A stretch of DNA of 64,000 bases, from positions 62,001-126,000 of the forward strand of contig DAITBA010000004.1 of assembly GCA_036824005.1 (NCBI GenBank), given 5' to 3'. The number at the start of each line of letters is the position of its first letter. The first letter of the stretch is position 1. Below are positions 1-8,166 of this stretch, one piece after another. This DNA comes from DAITBA01 sp036824005 (GTDB lineage: Bacteria > Pseudomonadota > Gammaproteobacteria > Burkholderiales > Rhodocyclaceae). The notes below the pieces were generated by a model that was given only the letters and a program-made list of their open reading frames with translations, was not told where the DNA came from and made no database searches. Made by a program: the position numbers and the translations under genes.

Positions 1-735
1 GACGAAGTCGATCTCAAGCCCATGACCATCCGCAATCTGCACGCCTTGCTGTCCGACAATCTGCTGCCGAATCCCGCCGCCTGTGGGCGCTTGCGCACGG
101 ATCCGGTTGGGATCGGCGGCTCCGTCTACAACCCCCTCGAGATCGCGGCGCTAATCGAGGAGTGCTTTGACCAAGTGCTCGCCACGGCGAGAGCGATCTC
201 GGACCCGTTCGAGCAGGCCTTCTTCCTGATGGTGCAGTTGCCCTATCTGCAGCCCTTCGACGACGTAAACAAGCGCGTTTCGCGTCTGTCGGCAAACATC
301 CCGCTGATCCGACACAACGTGTCGCCCTTGTCGTTCGTGGATGTCCCCGAGAAGGCGTACATCGACGGTTTGCTGGGCGTCTATGAATTCAACCGCGTCG
401 CATTGCTTCGCGACGTGTTCGTGTGGGCCTATGAGCGATCATGCCAACGGTATGTCGCCGTCCGGCAGTCACTCGGCGAGCCGGATTCGTTTCGCCTGCG
501 CTACCGGGAGGCTCTGATGCAGGTTATCCGGACAATTGTCCAGAACCGCTTGGATGCGACGGTCGAGGCGATCAAGAATGTGGCTGTCGGGGCAGGGATC
601 CCGGACGAGCACCTTGACCACTTCGTCCGGCTCGCGGAGATCGAACTCCGGTCACTGCACGAGGGCAACTTTGCTCGCTACCGCCTGCGGCCATCTGAAT
701 TTGAGGCTTGGACGGGTGCCCGAAAAGCGAGGTGA
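1..735 (+). CDS. Fic family protein, 5' truncated by the window edge
   Basis: The reading frame is open from base 1; the first Met is at base 22, but the residues before it (DEVDLKP) fit the family, so the true start lies outside the window. Counting from Met22, the Fic core lies around residues 70-90 and the motif reads QPFDDVNKRVSR at residues 77-88. The canonical motif is HxFx(D/E)GN(G/K)RxxR. Here the catalytic His is Gln and the first Gly is Val, while the Asn, Lys and both Arg are kept. The C-terminal third (from about residue 140) is helical, as in long Fic proteins with an extra domain. Canonical Fic enzymes transfer AMP to target hydroxyls. Without the His, ordinary AMPylation is doubtful. 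I believe a Fic subfamily with this same motif exists, but that is recollection and not checked. Confidence 0.8.
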   Translation, partial: DEVDLKPMTIRNLHALLSDNLLPNPAACGRLRTDPVGIGGSVYNPLEIAALIEECFDQVLATARAISDPFEQAFFLMVQLPYLQPFDDVNKRVSRLSANIPLIRHNVSPLSFVDVPEKAYIDGLLGVYEFNRVALLRDVFVWAYERSCQRYVAVRQSLGEPDSFRLRYREALMQVIRTIVQNRLDATVEAIKNVAVGAGIPDEHLDHFVRLAEIELRSLHEGNFARYRLRPSEFEAWTGARKAR

Positions 736-766
736 GGAATCCGCACCGAGCCCCGTGACGCGGCAA

Positions 767-805
767 TCACGCCGCCTTTACCGGCACCAGATCGCTCAGT
801 ACCGT
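767..805 (-). pseudogene. 3' remnant of a paralogue of the small gene at 1825-2088
   Basis: Read on the minus strand, this stretch encodes TVLSDLVPVKAA followed by TGA. The intact small protein at 1825-2088 ends TILGDLWPAKAA and also stops with TGA; 8 of 12 residues match. A hand alignment of about 44 bases (767-810 against 1825-1868) gives roughly 80 percent identity. The codon upstream of the remnant is TAG where the intact gene has GAG, so nothing longer can be read. This looks like the fossil 3' end of a second family copy. The rest of 736-1012 shows no gene. Confidence 0.45.
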
Positions 806-1012
806 CTAGCGGGGGAAAAGGGGCCGCGTTCGAATTCTTACTGGCCAGGGGCTGGCCAGCGATTCGGATGCCTCTTTGACCGCGCGCCGAGAATCCGTCC
901 CGAGCTCGCCGATTCACCGCATCCTGAAAGTAGATCTTCGGTTGAGAAGAGAGTCACGGCAACCGCCGCCCACGTGCCGACCCGATAGACATCCAGGCCA
1001 TATATTGCGACG

Positions 1013-1299
1013 ATGCAATATACGCAGGCAACCTTGCTCGCTCGCGCCAAGGAAGTTCGTGACGACGGTTCGATCATCGATGTCGTCGTCTGGGATCTGC
1101 CGGAACCCCAGCCGCCCGCACGCACCGGTACAAGTACCGCCTGTAATACGGCGTCGATGGCGTGTCACGCGTACGCTACGACAACGAGCGGGGCAAGGGC
1201 GATCACCGGCATATCGGAGACCGAGAAGAGGTGTATGTCTTCACCACGCTCGAGCAGTTGATCGAGGATTTCAGAAGCGATGTCGAGAGCTGGGGGTAA
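1013..1299 (+). pseudogene. TumE-family toxin, frameshifted and carrying an in-frame stop
   Basis: The start at 1013 opens a frame with TumE-like sequence (residues 1-37, ending near DVVVWDLPEP). The rest of the protein continues in another frame from about base 1126, reading RYKYRL, then a TAA at 1144-1146, then YGVDGVSRVRYDNERGKG, DHRHIGDREEVYVFTT and EQLIEDFRSDVESWG, to a stop at 1297-1299. The YDNERGKGDHRH core is typical of the toxin of TumE/TumA type II modules. Two independent lesions (a frameshift near 1100-1125 and a nonsense codon) mean no full toxin can be made. The next gene starts 3 bases after the stop, as expected for a toxin-antitoxin operon. Confidence 0.75.
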
Positions 1300-1302
1300 T
1301 CC

Positions 1303-1656
1303 ATGAGAGCGATCATCGAGGTGGCTCGCAAGGGTTCGATCTTCACCACCGTTGCCCGGCAGGTCGCCAGTGCACGCCAGGGTCGGTCACCGGACTACCA
1401 CGTGAGTTTCGAGTCGGCGCGCGCGCTGTTCGCCGAGCTTACGCCCGCGCGCCTGGATCTGCTCGATACGTTGCGCCGCGTGGGCCCCTGCAGCATTTAT
1501 GCGTTGGCCAAGGCGGCCGAGCGCGACTACTCCAACGTGCATACGGACGTTTTGCGGCTGGAAGAACTGGGCCTGATCGACCGTGCGGAAGATAGGGCGG
1601 TGTCGGTACCCTTCGAGGCCGTCGAGATTCTCGTCCCGCTCACACAGGTCGCGTAA
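1303..1656 (+). CDS. TumA-like winged-helix antitoxin / transcriptional regulator
   Basis: 117 residues. The C-terminal half has a MarR/ArsR-like helix-turn-helix: LDLLDTLRRVGPCSIYALAK, then NVHTDVLRLEELGLI with a short wing after it. This layout is typical of the HVO_A0114-type DNA-binding proteins that pair with TumE toxins. It starts 3 bases downstream of the broken toxin gene and would have been co-transcribed and probably translationally coupled with it. As an antitoxin it would bind the toxin and repress the operon. With the toxin dead, it may persist as an orphan regulator or as a shield against related toxins. The family role is known in outline; what it does here is inferred. Confidence 0.7.
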   Translation: MRAIIEVARKGSIFTTVARQVASARQGRSPDYHVSFESARALFAELTPARLDLLDTLRRVGPCSIYALAKAAERDYSNVHTDVLRLEELGLIDRAEDRAVSVPFEAVEILVPLTQVA

Positions 1657-1824
1657 CGCGTGTGTACGCCGGCTGGACTGTGGCCAAACCGTTTCCGCCA
1701 TTGGGACGCACGACTCCCTCACCGAGAATGCCGCGCGGCTGACCGCGGCGCCAGGTCTGTCAGCGCGCGAAAACGCCTGTGCAGCTGACGGGTCGAACCG
1801 GTCAGTCAGCCGCGCTTTACTCCG

Positions 1825-2088
1825 TCACGCCGCCTTCGCCGGCCACAGGTCGCCCAGGATCGTCTCGCTTGCCAGTGTGCGCGCGTCGTTGATCTTCGCG
1901 ATCATTTCCAGATGAGGAAGGAAATCCCACTTCTCGCGTCGCCGCTGCTCGTCGACGACGCTGGAGATGGCGGCGACTCGGTAATAGATGAAGTGATCGA
2001 GTTCGCCGTTGCGTTCGAGTTCGGCGTAGAGATCCGGGCTGCGGGATTTGACGAGTTCGCGCACCGTGCGCTCCAAAGGACTTTCCAT
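1825..2088 (-). CDS. Small protein of unknown function
   Basis: 87 residues from an ATG at 2088, chosen because GAGGTGG sits a few bases upstream on the minus strand. A longer frame reaches to 2268, but its extra N-terminus looks like non-coding high-GC sequence. The protein is hydrophilic, mostly helical and charged, with no membrane segment and no motif I recognise. It stands alone on the minus strand beside the broken toxin-antitoxin module, and a fossil of a related 3' end lies at 767-805, so it probably belongs to the same accessory patch. An antitoxin-like or plasmid-type role is possible but not shown. Confidence 0.55.
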   Translation of the reverse strand: MESPLERTVRELVKSRSPDLYAELERNGELDHFIYYRVAAISSVVDEQRRREKWDFLPHLEMIAKINDARTLASETILGDLWPAKAA

Positions 2089-2451
2089 TTCCCACCTCAT
2101 GAGTTTGATTGAGAGACGGTTCGCCGACGCGCGCTCCGGTCGCGCGAGCGCCGGCCATTCGTAGAGTTTCACGCAAGACACATGCCACGGCTCGCGCAGT
2201 GCCAAGTCATTGATTTGCCGTGGGTCGCAGCGGATTGGCTCGGAGGACGGCGCATCGCGATGGTGCAAACGATGTTGCGCCGCACAATTTCCGGGCGCGG
2301 GGATGCTGCGGATGTGGCCGTTGGCATGGTACGCAAAGCCGGAGAAAGGGTCGGCAATCCGCCTTTATCGACCGATCATGCCGGCACGTCATCGCGGACA
2401 ATGACGTCCGGCTGAGCGCATGCCGCGTTCGCACCACAAGGGAGCAAAACA
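2089..2451. other. Intergenic region without a recognisable gene
   Basis: 363 bases between the small minus-strand gene and the DUF805-glutaredoxin gene. Several short overlapping frames cross it, but none has a convincing start or protein-like composition. The only structure seen is the hairpin at 2380-2412. Confidence 0.5.
2380..2412 (+). promoter_or_regulatory. Leader hairpin / dyad upstream of the DUF805-glutaredoxin gene
   Basis: Arms GCCGG-c-ACGTCAT (2380-2392) and ATGACGTCCGGC (2401-2412) pair over 12 bases with one bulged C around an 8-base loop. The dyad ends 39 bases before the ATG at 2452. It has no T-run, so it is more likely an operator or 5' leader structure than a terminator. 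No regulator can be assigned. Confidence 0.35.
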
Positions 2452-3750
2452 ATGGAAGGGTCCGTGCGCATCGTCTTCTTCGGCGAGATTCTCCCCGGAC
2501 ACGATCCCGATCGCGTCAAGGCCGACATGGCGGCGCTGTTGAAGGTGGCGCACGAGGAAATCGAATCCGTCTTCTCCGGCAAGCGCATCGTGCTGCGCAA
2601 GGATTTGCCGGCGGACCAGGCGCCGCGTTACACGGCATACCTGGAGAAGCTCGGCGTGCGGGTGATGGTCGAACCTGCCGACACACCCGCCGCACCGGCA
2701 CCTTCGCCCGCACCCGTGCCATTGGCGCTGGTGGAGGATACGCCGCCGCCGAGCGTGCCGGCCGCGGAAGAAATGGAATGCCCGAAGTGCCACGAGCGGC
2801 AGCCGAAGCGCACGCTCTGTCGCGCCTGCGCGGTGGACATGCCGCGCTATCTTGCCGCGCAGCAGGCGGCGGCGGACGAGGAGCGCGCGGCGCGCAAGGC
2901 AGCCGTCGAATCGATCACGGCGCATCGCCGATCGGGCGCTCGTGCGGCAACCGACGTGGAGCACGCAGGGGAGGAACCGTCGTTGGTCGGCCTGAGCTGC
3001 ACCGGGCGCTTCGGCCGCTTGTCCTACTTGGTTGCCAGCTTCCTCGGCTCGGCGATCATGATCGGACTCGTCGTGATCGCGATCAAGACGCAGAGTATTG
3101 CATTGCCCGCGGTGGTGTTTCTGGTCGTGTCCTATGCCCTCGGGCTGCGCCCCATGGTGCTGCGCCTGCATGACATCGGCTATAGCGGATGGTTGTGGCT
3201 GATCAGCTTCGTTCCCGTGGCCAACATCGCCCTGACAGTGGTGCTGTACCTCGCGCCCGGCAGCCGGGACGATCGCGGCTACGGCCTGCCGGGCCGCGGC
3301 TCCGGGGTTGTCGGCGCGGTTGTCTCCGTGATCCTATTCGGCTTTGCCGCCGCCGTGTTGATGGATCAACTGCGCACCGCCCCGCCGGCACTGCTCGCTG
3401 CTCTGGGCGGCGCCTACGACGTATACGATGATGCGCAGGGCGACGGTGCAGCGCTCGGCAAACCGGCCGGCTACCAGCCGGGCGCCAACACCGTTGTCAT
3501 GTATTCGCTGACCACCTGCCCCTATTGTGCCCAGAAGCGCCGCGATCTCAATGCCGCCGGCATTCGATACACGGAGATCTTCATCGACGAAAACCCGGGC
3601 GCGGCGGCGACGCTGGGGGAGAAGCTGCAGCGCGCCGGGGTACCGCCCAGCAGCGTGGGCGTGCCCATCCTCGAGGTCAACGGCGCGATGCTGCCGAACA
3701 ATCCGTCCATGCAGGAGATTGTGCGCCACCTGCGCCGCGGCAGCACTTAG
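2452..3750 (+). CDS. DUF805 membrane protein fused to a glutaredoxin domain
   Basis: 432 residues, ATG preceded by AAGGGAG. Order of parts: an N-terminal soluble region (1-75); a Pro/Ala-rich linker; a zinc-ribbon-like knuckle with C110, C113, C123 and C126; a charged segment (133-180); a DUF805 membrane domain (about 183-310) with the GRFGRLSYL opening and the RLHDIGYSGWLW signature; then a glutaredoxin-like fold (about 346-430) with a CPYC redox centre at 356-359. DUF805 has no firm function. The CPYC domain predicts thiol-disulfide exchange or deglutathionylation. With the domain order seen, the side of the membrane on which the glutaredoxin sits depends on the number of DUF805 helices, which I cannot fix. 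The gene stands 75 bases ahead of hprK on the same strand. Confidence 0.8.
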   Translation: MEGSVRIVFFGEILPGHDPDRVKADMAALLKVAHEEIESVFSGKRIVLRKDLPADQAPRYTAYLEKLGVRVMVEPADTPAAPAPSPAPVPLALVEDTPPPSVPAAEEMECPKCHERQPKRTLCRACAVDMPRYLAAQQAAADEERAARKAAVESITAHRRSGARAATDVEHAGEEPSLVGLSCTGRFGRLSYLVASFLGSAIMIGLVVIAIKTQSIALPAVVFLVVSYALGLRPMVLRLHDIGYSGWLWLISFVPVANIALTVVLYLAPGSRDDRGYGLPGRGSGVVGAVVSVILFGFAAAVLMDQLRTAPPALLAALGGAYDVYDDAQGDGAALGKPAGYQPGANTVVMYSLTTCPYCAQKRRDLNAAGIRYTEIFIDENPGAAATLGEKLQRAGVPPSSVGVPILEVNGAMLPNNPSMQEIVRHLRRGST

Positions 3751-3825
3751 GCCCGGCTACCGTTCCAAGACCGGCCGGAGGCTGCTATCGTTAGCGCTCG
3801 GTAACGTCTGGCGGGGGCAGGGCTC

Positions 3826-4782
3826 GTGAACATCAGCGTACGCAAACTGCTGCAGGACCCGATGCTAGGGCTGCGGCTCGTGGCCGGCGAGCGCGGGCTG
3901 GACCGCCCCATCACGACGGCCGAACTGAACCGTCCGGCGCTGGAGCTTACGGGCTACTTTGCCAAATTTCGCCCCGAGCGCATCCAGATCTTCGGCATCG
4001 GCGAGATTTCCTATCTTGCGGTCCACGCCCACGAACCGTCCCTGTGCGCGAATCTGAACCGGATACTGGTTGATGGCGTGCCCTGCGCCATCGTTACCAA
4101 TGACGCCGAGCCTCCGGTGGAGATGTCCGACCGTGCCAGCACGCTAGGCATCCCGTTGTTGAGCTGTCCGCACGGCTCGACCAAACTGTACAAGCGGCTG
4201 TGGGAGCATCTCGAGCCGTATTTTGCGCCCGAGACGACGGTGCACGGCGTGCTCATGGAAATCCATGACATGGGGGTGCTGATCCAGGGCCAGAGCAGTG
4301 TCGGCAAGAGCGAGGTGGCGCTGGAGCTGATCCGGCGCGGCTTTCATCTCGTCGCCGACGATGTGGTCACCATCAAGTGCCTGAACGATTCCATGCTGAT
4401 CGGCCGCGGCATGGACGTGCTGCCTTTTCACATGGAGGCACGGGGGCTCGGCATTATCGATGTCAGCCAGCTATTCGGCGCTGCCGCCATCCGCCCGGAA
4501 AAGCGCATCACCATGGTCATCACGCTGGTGCCGTGGCAGAGCGACGCCCAGTACGACCGTATCGGCCTCACCGATGAAATGACCAGCATTCTGGAAGTGC
4601 AGGTTCCGCACTTGACCATTCCGGTGACACCCGGGCGCAGCGTCGGCACGCTGGTCGAGATTGCCGCACTCAACCAGAAGCTCAAGAACATGGGCGTGCA
4701 CACCGCGCGCATGCTCGGCGAGCGCCTGACCGCGGCGATGGAGGCCGAGGAGAGGGAGAACAAGGGGGCCGGTGCAGCATAG
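3826..4782 (+). CDS. hprK: HPr kinase/phosphorylase
   Basis: 318 residues, usual length. HprK phosphorylates and dephosphorylates HPr on a serine in response to metabolic state. The N-terminal domain (1-130) is followed by the kinase domain with Walker A GQSSVGKS at 155-162, the acidic VADDVV stretch near 177-182 and the RGLGIIDVSQLFG segment typical of the family. In proteobacteria the gene usually sits with ptsN, ptsH/ptsI or rapZ. Here the neighbours are a DUF805-glutaredoxin gene and a convergent molybdenum hydroxylase operon, with no PTS gene in the window. In such bacteria HprK usually regulates rather than serving sugar uptake. Confidence 0.95.
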   Translation: MNISVRKLLQDPMLGLRLVAGERGLDRPITTAELNRPALELTGYFAKFRPERIQIFGIGEISYLAVHAHEPSLCANLNRILVDGVPCAIVTNDAEPPVEMSDRASTLGIPLLSCPHGSTKLYKRLWEHLEPYFAPETTVHGVLMEIHDMGVLIQGQSSVGKSEVALELIRRGFHLVADDVVTIKCLNDSMLIGRGMDVLPFHMEARGLGIIDVSQLFGAAAIRPEKRITMVITLVPWQSDAQYDRIGLTDEMTSILEVQVPHLTIPVTPGRSVGTLVEIAALNQKLKNMGVHTARMLGERLTAAMEAEERENKGAGAA

Positions 4783-4897
4783 CGCGCGCCGGCCGCGATC
4801 CGGCGTCTCGTGCGCGGTTGACGGGTACCGAAACCGATTGCAGATGCCGCGGGCCGACCGGGCGAATGGCGTGGCAGCGCGCTCTTCGCGGTCGCGT

Positions 4898-7273
4898 TTA
4901 CGAGTCCGCGGTCCGTGCGCAGTACGGTTCCTCGATCGGCGCCGGCGCGCGCGCGCAAAAGGGCTCCTGAATGGCGTCGGAACCTGGGGCGGCTGCTCGC
5001 CCGGCAAGAGCATCGAGACCCATCAGCACTTTTTCGGGCGTAATCGGCAGATCAGACACGCGCACCCCGGTGGCATGCCACAGGGCATCGGCGATGGCCG
5101 GCGCCGTGGGCGAGACCGGTCCTTCGCCCGATTCCTTGGCACCGAAGGGGCCGCGCGGATCCTCGACCTCGATCGTGCTGTGCAGTGCCTCGGGCATGTC
5201 CATCGCACCGGGCATTTTGTAATCCAGGAAATTGGCATTCAAAGTCTTGCCGTCGCGGGTGACGAGATCCTCCATGAGCGCGTAGCCCAGTCCCATCTGG
5301 ATGCAGCCCTCCACCTGACCTTCGACCGACATGGGGTTGAGCATGCGGCCGCAGTCGTGTGCAGTGTGTACCTTTTCGACCTTTATCTGCCCGGTGTCCT
5401 CGTCCACGCGCAGTTCCACAACTTGGGCGCCGAAGCTGAAGGCCGGGCTGACCAGACCCATGTCGCGCGGGGTGTAGCTGCCGCGCCCGATTAGCGGCTC
5501 GCCCCGGTGAGCCTTCTGCCACATGGCAACCGCCTCGCCGAATTGAATCGCGCGCTTCGGCTGCCCCTTGACGCGAACCATGCCGTCGCGGCATTCCATC
5601 TCGTGGATGACGTTCGAATCGAAGCGCAGCGACACCATCTGAAACAGCTCCTGCTTGATTTGCCGCGCCGCCTCCAGTACGGCATTGCCGGCCATCAGCG
5701 TGACGCGGCTGCCCCAGGTGCCGAGGTCGGCCTTGGGTGTCATGGCCGTGTCCGCGCTCGTGATCTGAACGTCCTGCATGCGCAGGCCCAGTTCCTCGGC
5801 CAGGATCTGAAGCAGCACGCTGTCGGAACCCTGGCCGATGTCCGAGGCCATAGTGAGCAGATGTGCCGTGCCATCGGCATAGGCACGGACCTCCGCGGCG
5901 CTGAAGGCGTACTGGGTGTTGAACCAGTTGAACACGCCGCCGCTGATGAAGCTGTAACAACCGACGCCGACACCATAGCCCTTGCGCTTCTCGCTGCGCT
6001 TGGCTTTCCAGTCGCTCATACGGGCGACTTCCTCCAGGCATTCGCGAAAAGCGCAGGTGCCCATCGTCGCCACCTCGGGGATCGTGTCGCCCGGTTGCAT
6101 CGCATTGCGGATGCGCAGTTCGATCGGATCGATACCCAGCTCGTCGGCGGCGAGATTCATCTGTGTCTCGGTGGCGAACAGCGCCTGGGGTGCGCCCAGA
6201 CCGCGCATGGCGCCCGCCGGCGCGTTGTTCGTGTAGACGTGGTAGCCCTTGTAGCGGTAGGCGGGGTAGCGATAGAGCATGGCGCCGAAATTGCCGATCA
6301 GGAACGTGGCTGTCGGGCCCATGCTGTTGTAGCCGCCGCCGTTCAGGTGCGCCGTCACCTCCTTGCCCAGCAGTATGCCGTCCTTGGTGAAAGCCACGCG
6401 CGAGTGCAGACGCACTGCATGGCGCCGGCGGCCGACCGACAGTTCCTCCTCGCGACTGAGGGTAAACTTGACCGGGCGGCCCGTAAGTTGGGCGATGCGC
6501 GCGGCGCACACGTCCCACGCCCGCAGCTCCATCTTGCCGCCGAAACCGCCGCCGAGCGCGGGCTTGATGACACGCACTTCGTTCTCACGCAGCCCCAGGG
6601 CCTTGGCCAGCAGGCATTGCACGATGTAAGGCGTCTGCGTCGTGGCGATCAGCGTGATCCTGCCTTGCGCGTCGGCCTGGGCCAGTGAGGAACACGGCTC
6701 CAGATAGGCCGGGCTCACGGCCTGGAGGCGGAAGACGTCCTCGCGCACGTAGTCGGCCCGGGCGAACGCCTCGTCCAGTTCACCGAAAGAAATCGTGCGC
6801 TCGACGCTGACGTTGCCGGGTGTCTCTTCGTGCAGAGTCGGGGCGCCGGGCGCCAGCGCCGCCTCGTAATCGAAGACGGCGGGCAGGATCTCGTATTCCA
6901 CCTTGATGAGCGCGAGAGCCTCTTCGGCCGTGTCGGCATCCACCGCGGCCACGGCCGCGACCTCGTCGCCGACGTAGCGCACCTTGCCCCGCGCCAGCGC
7001 CATCTCGTCCTGGGTCGCGGGGAAAAGTCGCCAGTTGCCGTAACGCACGGCCGGCAGATCGTCGCCCGTGATAACGGCGGCAACGCCGGGCAGGGCGCGC
7101 GCTCGGCTCGTGTCGATGCCGACGATGCGCGCGTGCGGATGGGGGCTGCGCAGCATGCGCCCGTGCAGCATCCCGGGGAACGACATGTCGTCGGTGTATT
7201 GCGCCGAGCCGGTCGCCTTGGACAGGGCGTCGACACGCGGCAAGCGCTTGCCTATCAAGGAGTATTCGCTCAT
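4898..7273 (-). CDS. Xanthine dehydrogenase-family molybdopterin-binding (large) subunit
   Basis: 791 residues from the ATG at 7273, which overlaps the stop of the upstream FAD subunit by 4 bases (ATGA). The start is MSEYSLIGKRLPRVD, followed by the aldehyde oxidase/xanthine dehydrogenase a/b hammerhead domain (about 15-130) and the Mo-cofactor domains. Visible cofactor motifs are GGGFGGK, AMRGLGAPQ and, near the C-terminus, GAKESGEGPVSP, whose Glu is the expected catalytic base. This subunit hydroxylates a substrate at the Mo centre; substrates in the family range from purines and aldehydes to CO, nicotinate and aromatic acyl-CoA, and I cannot choose among them. No XdhC/CoxF-type maturation factor is encoded next to it in the window. 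Confidence 0.93.
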   Translation of the reverse strand: MSEYSLIGKRLPRVDALSKATGSAQYTDDMSFPGMLHGRMLRSPHPHARIVGIDTSRARALPGVAAVITGDDLPAVRYGNWRLFPATQDEMALARGKVRYVGDEVAAVAAVDADTAEEALALIKVEYEILPAVFDYEAALAPGAPTLHEETPGNVSVERTISFGELDEAFARADYVREDVFRLQAVSPAYLEPCSSLAQADAQGRITLIATTQTPYIVQCLLAKALGLRENEVRVIKPALGGGFGGKMELRAWDVCAARIAQLTGRPVKFTLSREEELSVGRRRHAVRLHSRVAFTKDGILLGKEVTAHLNGGGYNSMGPTATFLIGNFGAMLYRYPAYRYKGYHVYTNNAPAGAMRGLGAPQALFATETQMNLAADELGIDPIELRIRNAMQPGDTIPEVATMGTCAFRECLEEVARMSDWKAKRSEKRKGYGVGVGCYSFISGGVFNWFNTQYAFSAAEVRAYADGTAHLLTMASDIGQGSDSVLLQILAEELGLRMQDVQITSADTAMTPKADLGTWGSRVTLMAGNAVLEAARQIKQELFQMVSLRFDSNVIHEMECRDGMVRVKGQPKRAIQFGEAVAMWQKAHRGEPLIGRGSYTPRDMGLVSPAFSFGAQVVELRVDEDTGQIKVEKVHTAHDCGRMLNPMSVEGQVEGCIQMGLGYALMEDLVTRDGKTLNANFLDYKMPGAMDMPEALHSTIEVEDPRGPFGAKESGEGPVSPTAPAIADALWHATGVRVSDLPITPEKVLMGLDALAGRAAAPGSDAIQEPFCARAPAPIEEPYCARTADS

Positions 7274-8166
7274 GGCTGTGCCTCCGTCGGCAACTGAAGC
7301 CCGGCGCGCACGGCGGCTGCCGCCACCGCACGGCGTGTGAGTACCGCGATGACGCGGCGCCGATAAGAGGCCGAGGCGCGCACGTCGGTGATCGGGCGGC
7401 ATTCGCTTGCCGCGATCTCACCGGCTTCGCGAAGAATGCCGGGGTCCAGCGTGGAGCCCTGTAGGTGCGCCTCTGCCTTCACGGCGCGCAGCGGCGTAGG
7501 TCCGACCGCACCGAGGAAGATGCGCACCTCGGCGCAGCGGCCCCCGTCCGCGCTGACACCGGCGCCGACACTCGCCGCACTGACGTCCACGTGTGCGCGC
7601 GCCTGGATGTTGCGGTAGGCGTATCCAAACTGTCGTTGAGGCGGGGGCACGGCGACGCATACGAGGACCTCCTCGGGGGTGACGACCGTCTGTGCCGGAC
7701 CGAGGAAGAAATCTTCGAGCGCTACCCAGCGGCTACTGCCGGCGCGCGCCAGCCGCACACGTGCGCCGTACGCGAGCAGGGTCGGCGCGCTGTCAGCGCA
7801 GGGCGAGCCGTTGCAGATGTTGCCGGCAAGCGTGCCCATGTTGCGTATCTGAATGTTGGCGGTCTGCGCCGCCGCCTCTGCGATGGCCGGATAGTGCGCG
7901 CGAATGTGCGGGTTCTCCATGACCTCGGCAAGCCGCGCCATGGCGCCGATGATCAGCCCTGTCTTGGGGTCGTAGGTGATCGGGCGCAGTTCGCCGACGT
8001 GCCGCAGCGACACCACGAGCTCGGGACGCAAGGCACCCTTGGCCATCTTCGGCATTAGGTCCGTGCCGCCGGCTAGCAGCCGCGCCCGGCTTCCATGCTC
8101 GGCAAGTATGTCCAAGGCTTCGTCGAGGGAGCGCGGGCCCGCGTAGGACAGGCGCGGCAACATCAC
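7270..8166 (-). CDS. Xanthine dehydrogenase-family FAD-binding (medium) subunit
   Basis: 298 residues, the CoxM/XdhB type. FAD-binding motifs are LLAGGTDLMPKM near residues 30-41 and IRNMGTLAGNICNGSPCADS near 108-127, the family's pyrophosphate-binding loops, followed by a CO dehydrogenase flavoprotein C-terminal domain. It passes electrons from the 2Fe-2S subunit to the acceptor. I see no extra 4Fe-4S loop of the kind found in 4-hydroxybenzoyl-CoA reductase beta subunits. Both ends overlap neighbours by 4 bases, so the three subunits are translationally coupled. Confidence 0.93.
   Translation of the reverse strand: MMLPRLSYAGPRSLDEALDILAEHGSRARLLAGGTDLMPKMAKGALRPELVVSLRHVGELRPITYDPKTGLIIGAMARLAEVMENPHIRAHYPAIAEAAAQTANIQIRNMGTLAGNICNGSPCADSAPTLLAYGARVRLARAGSSRWVALEDFFLGPAQTVVTPEEVLVCVAVPPPQRQFGYAYRNIQARAHVDVSAASVGAGVSADGGRCAEVRIFLGAVGPTPLRAVKAEAHLQGSTLDPGILREAGEIAASECRPITDVRASASYRRRVIAVLTRRAVAAAAVRAGLQLPTEAQP

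Noticed and set aside
5507..6688. 393-codon plus-strand frame within the molybdenum hydroxylase large subunit
   Set aside because: Shadow of a gene whose cofactor motifs are intact; composition is not protein-like.
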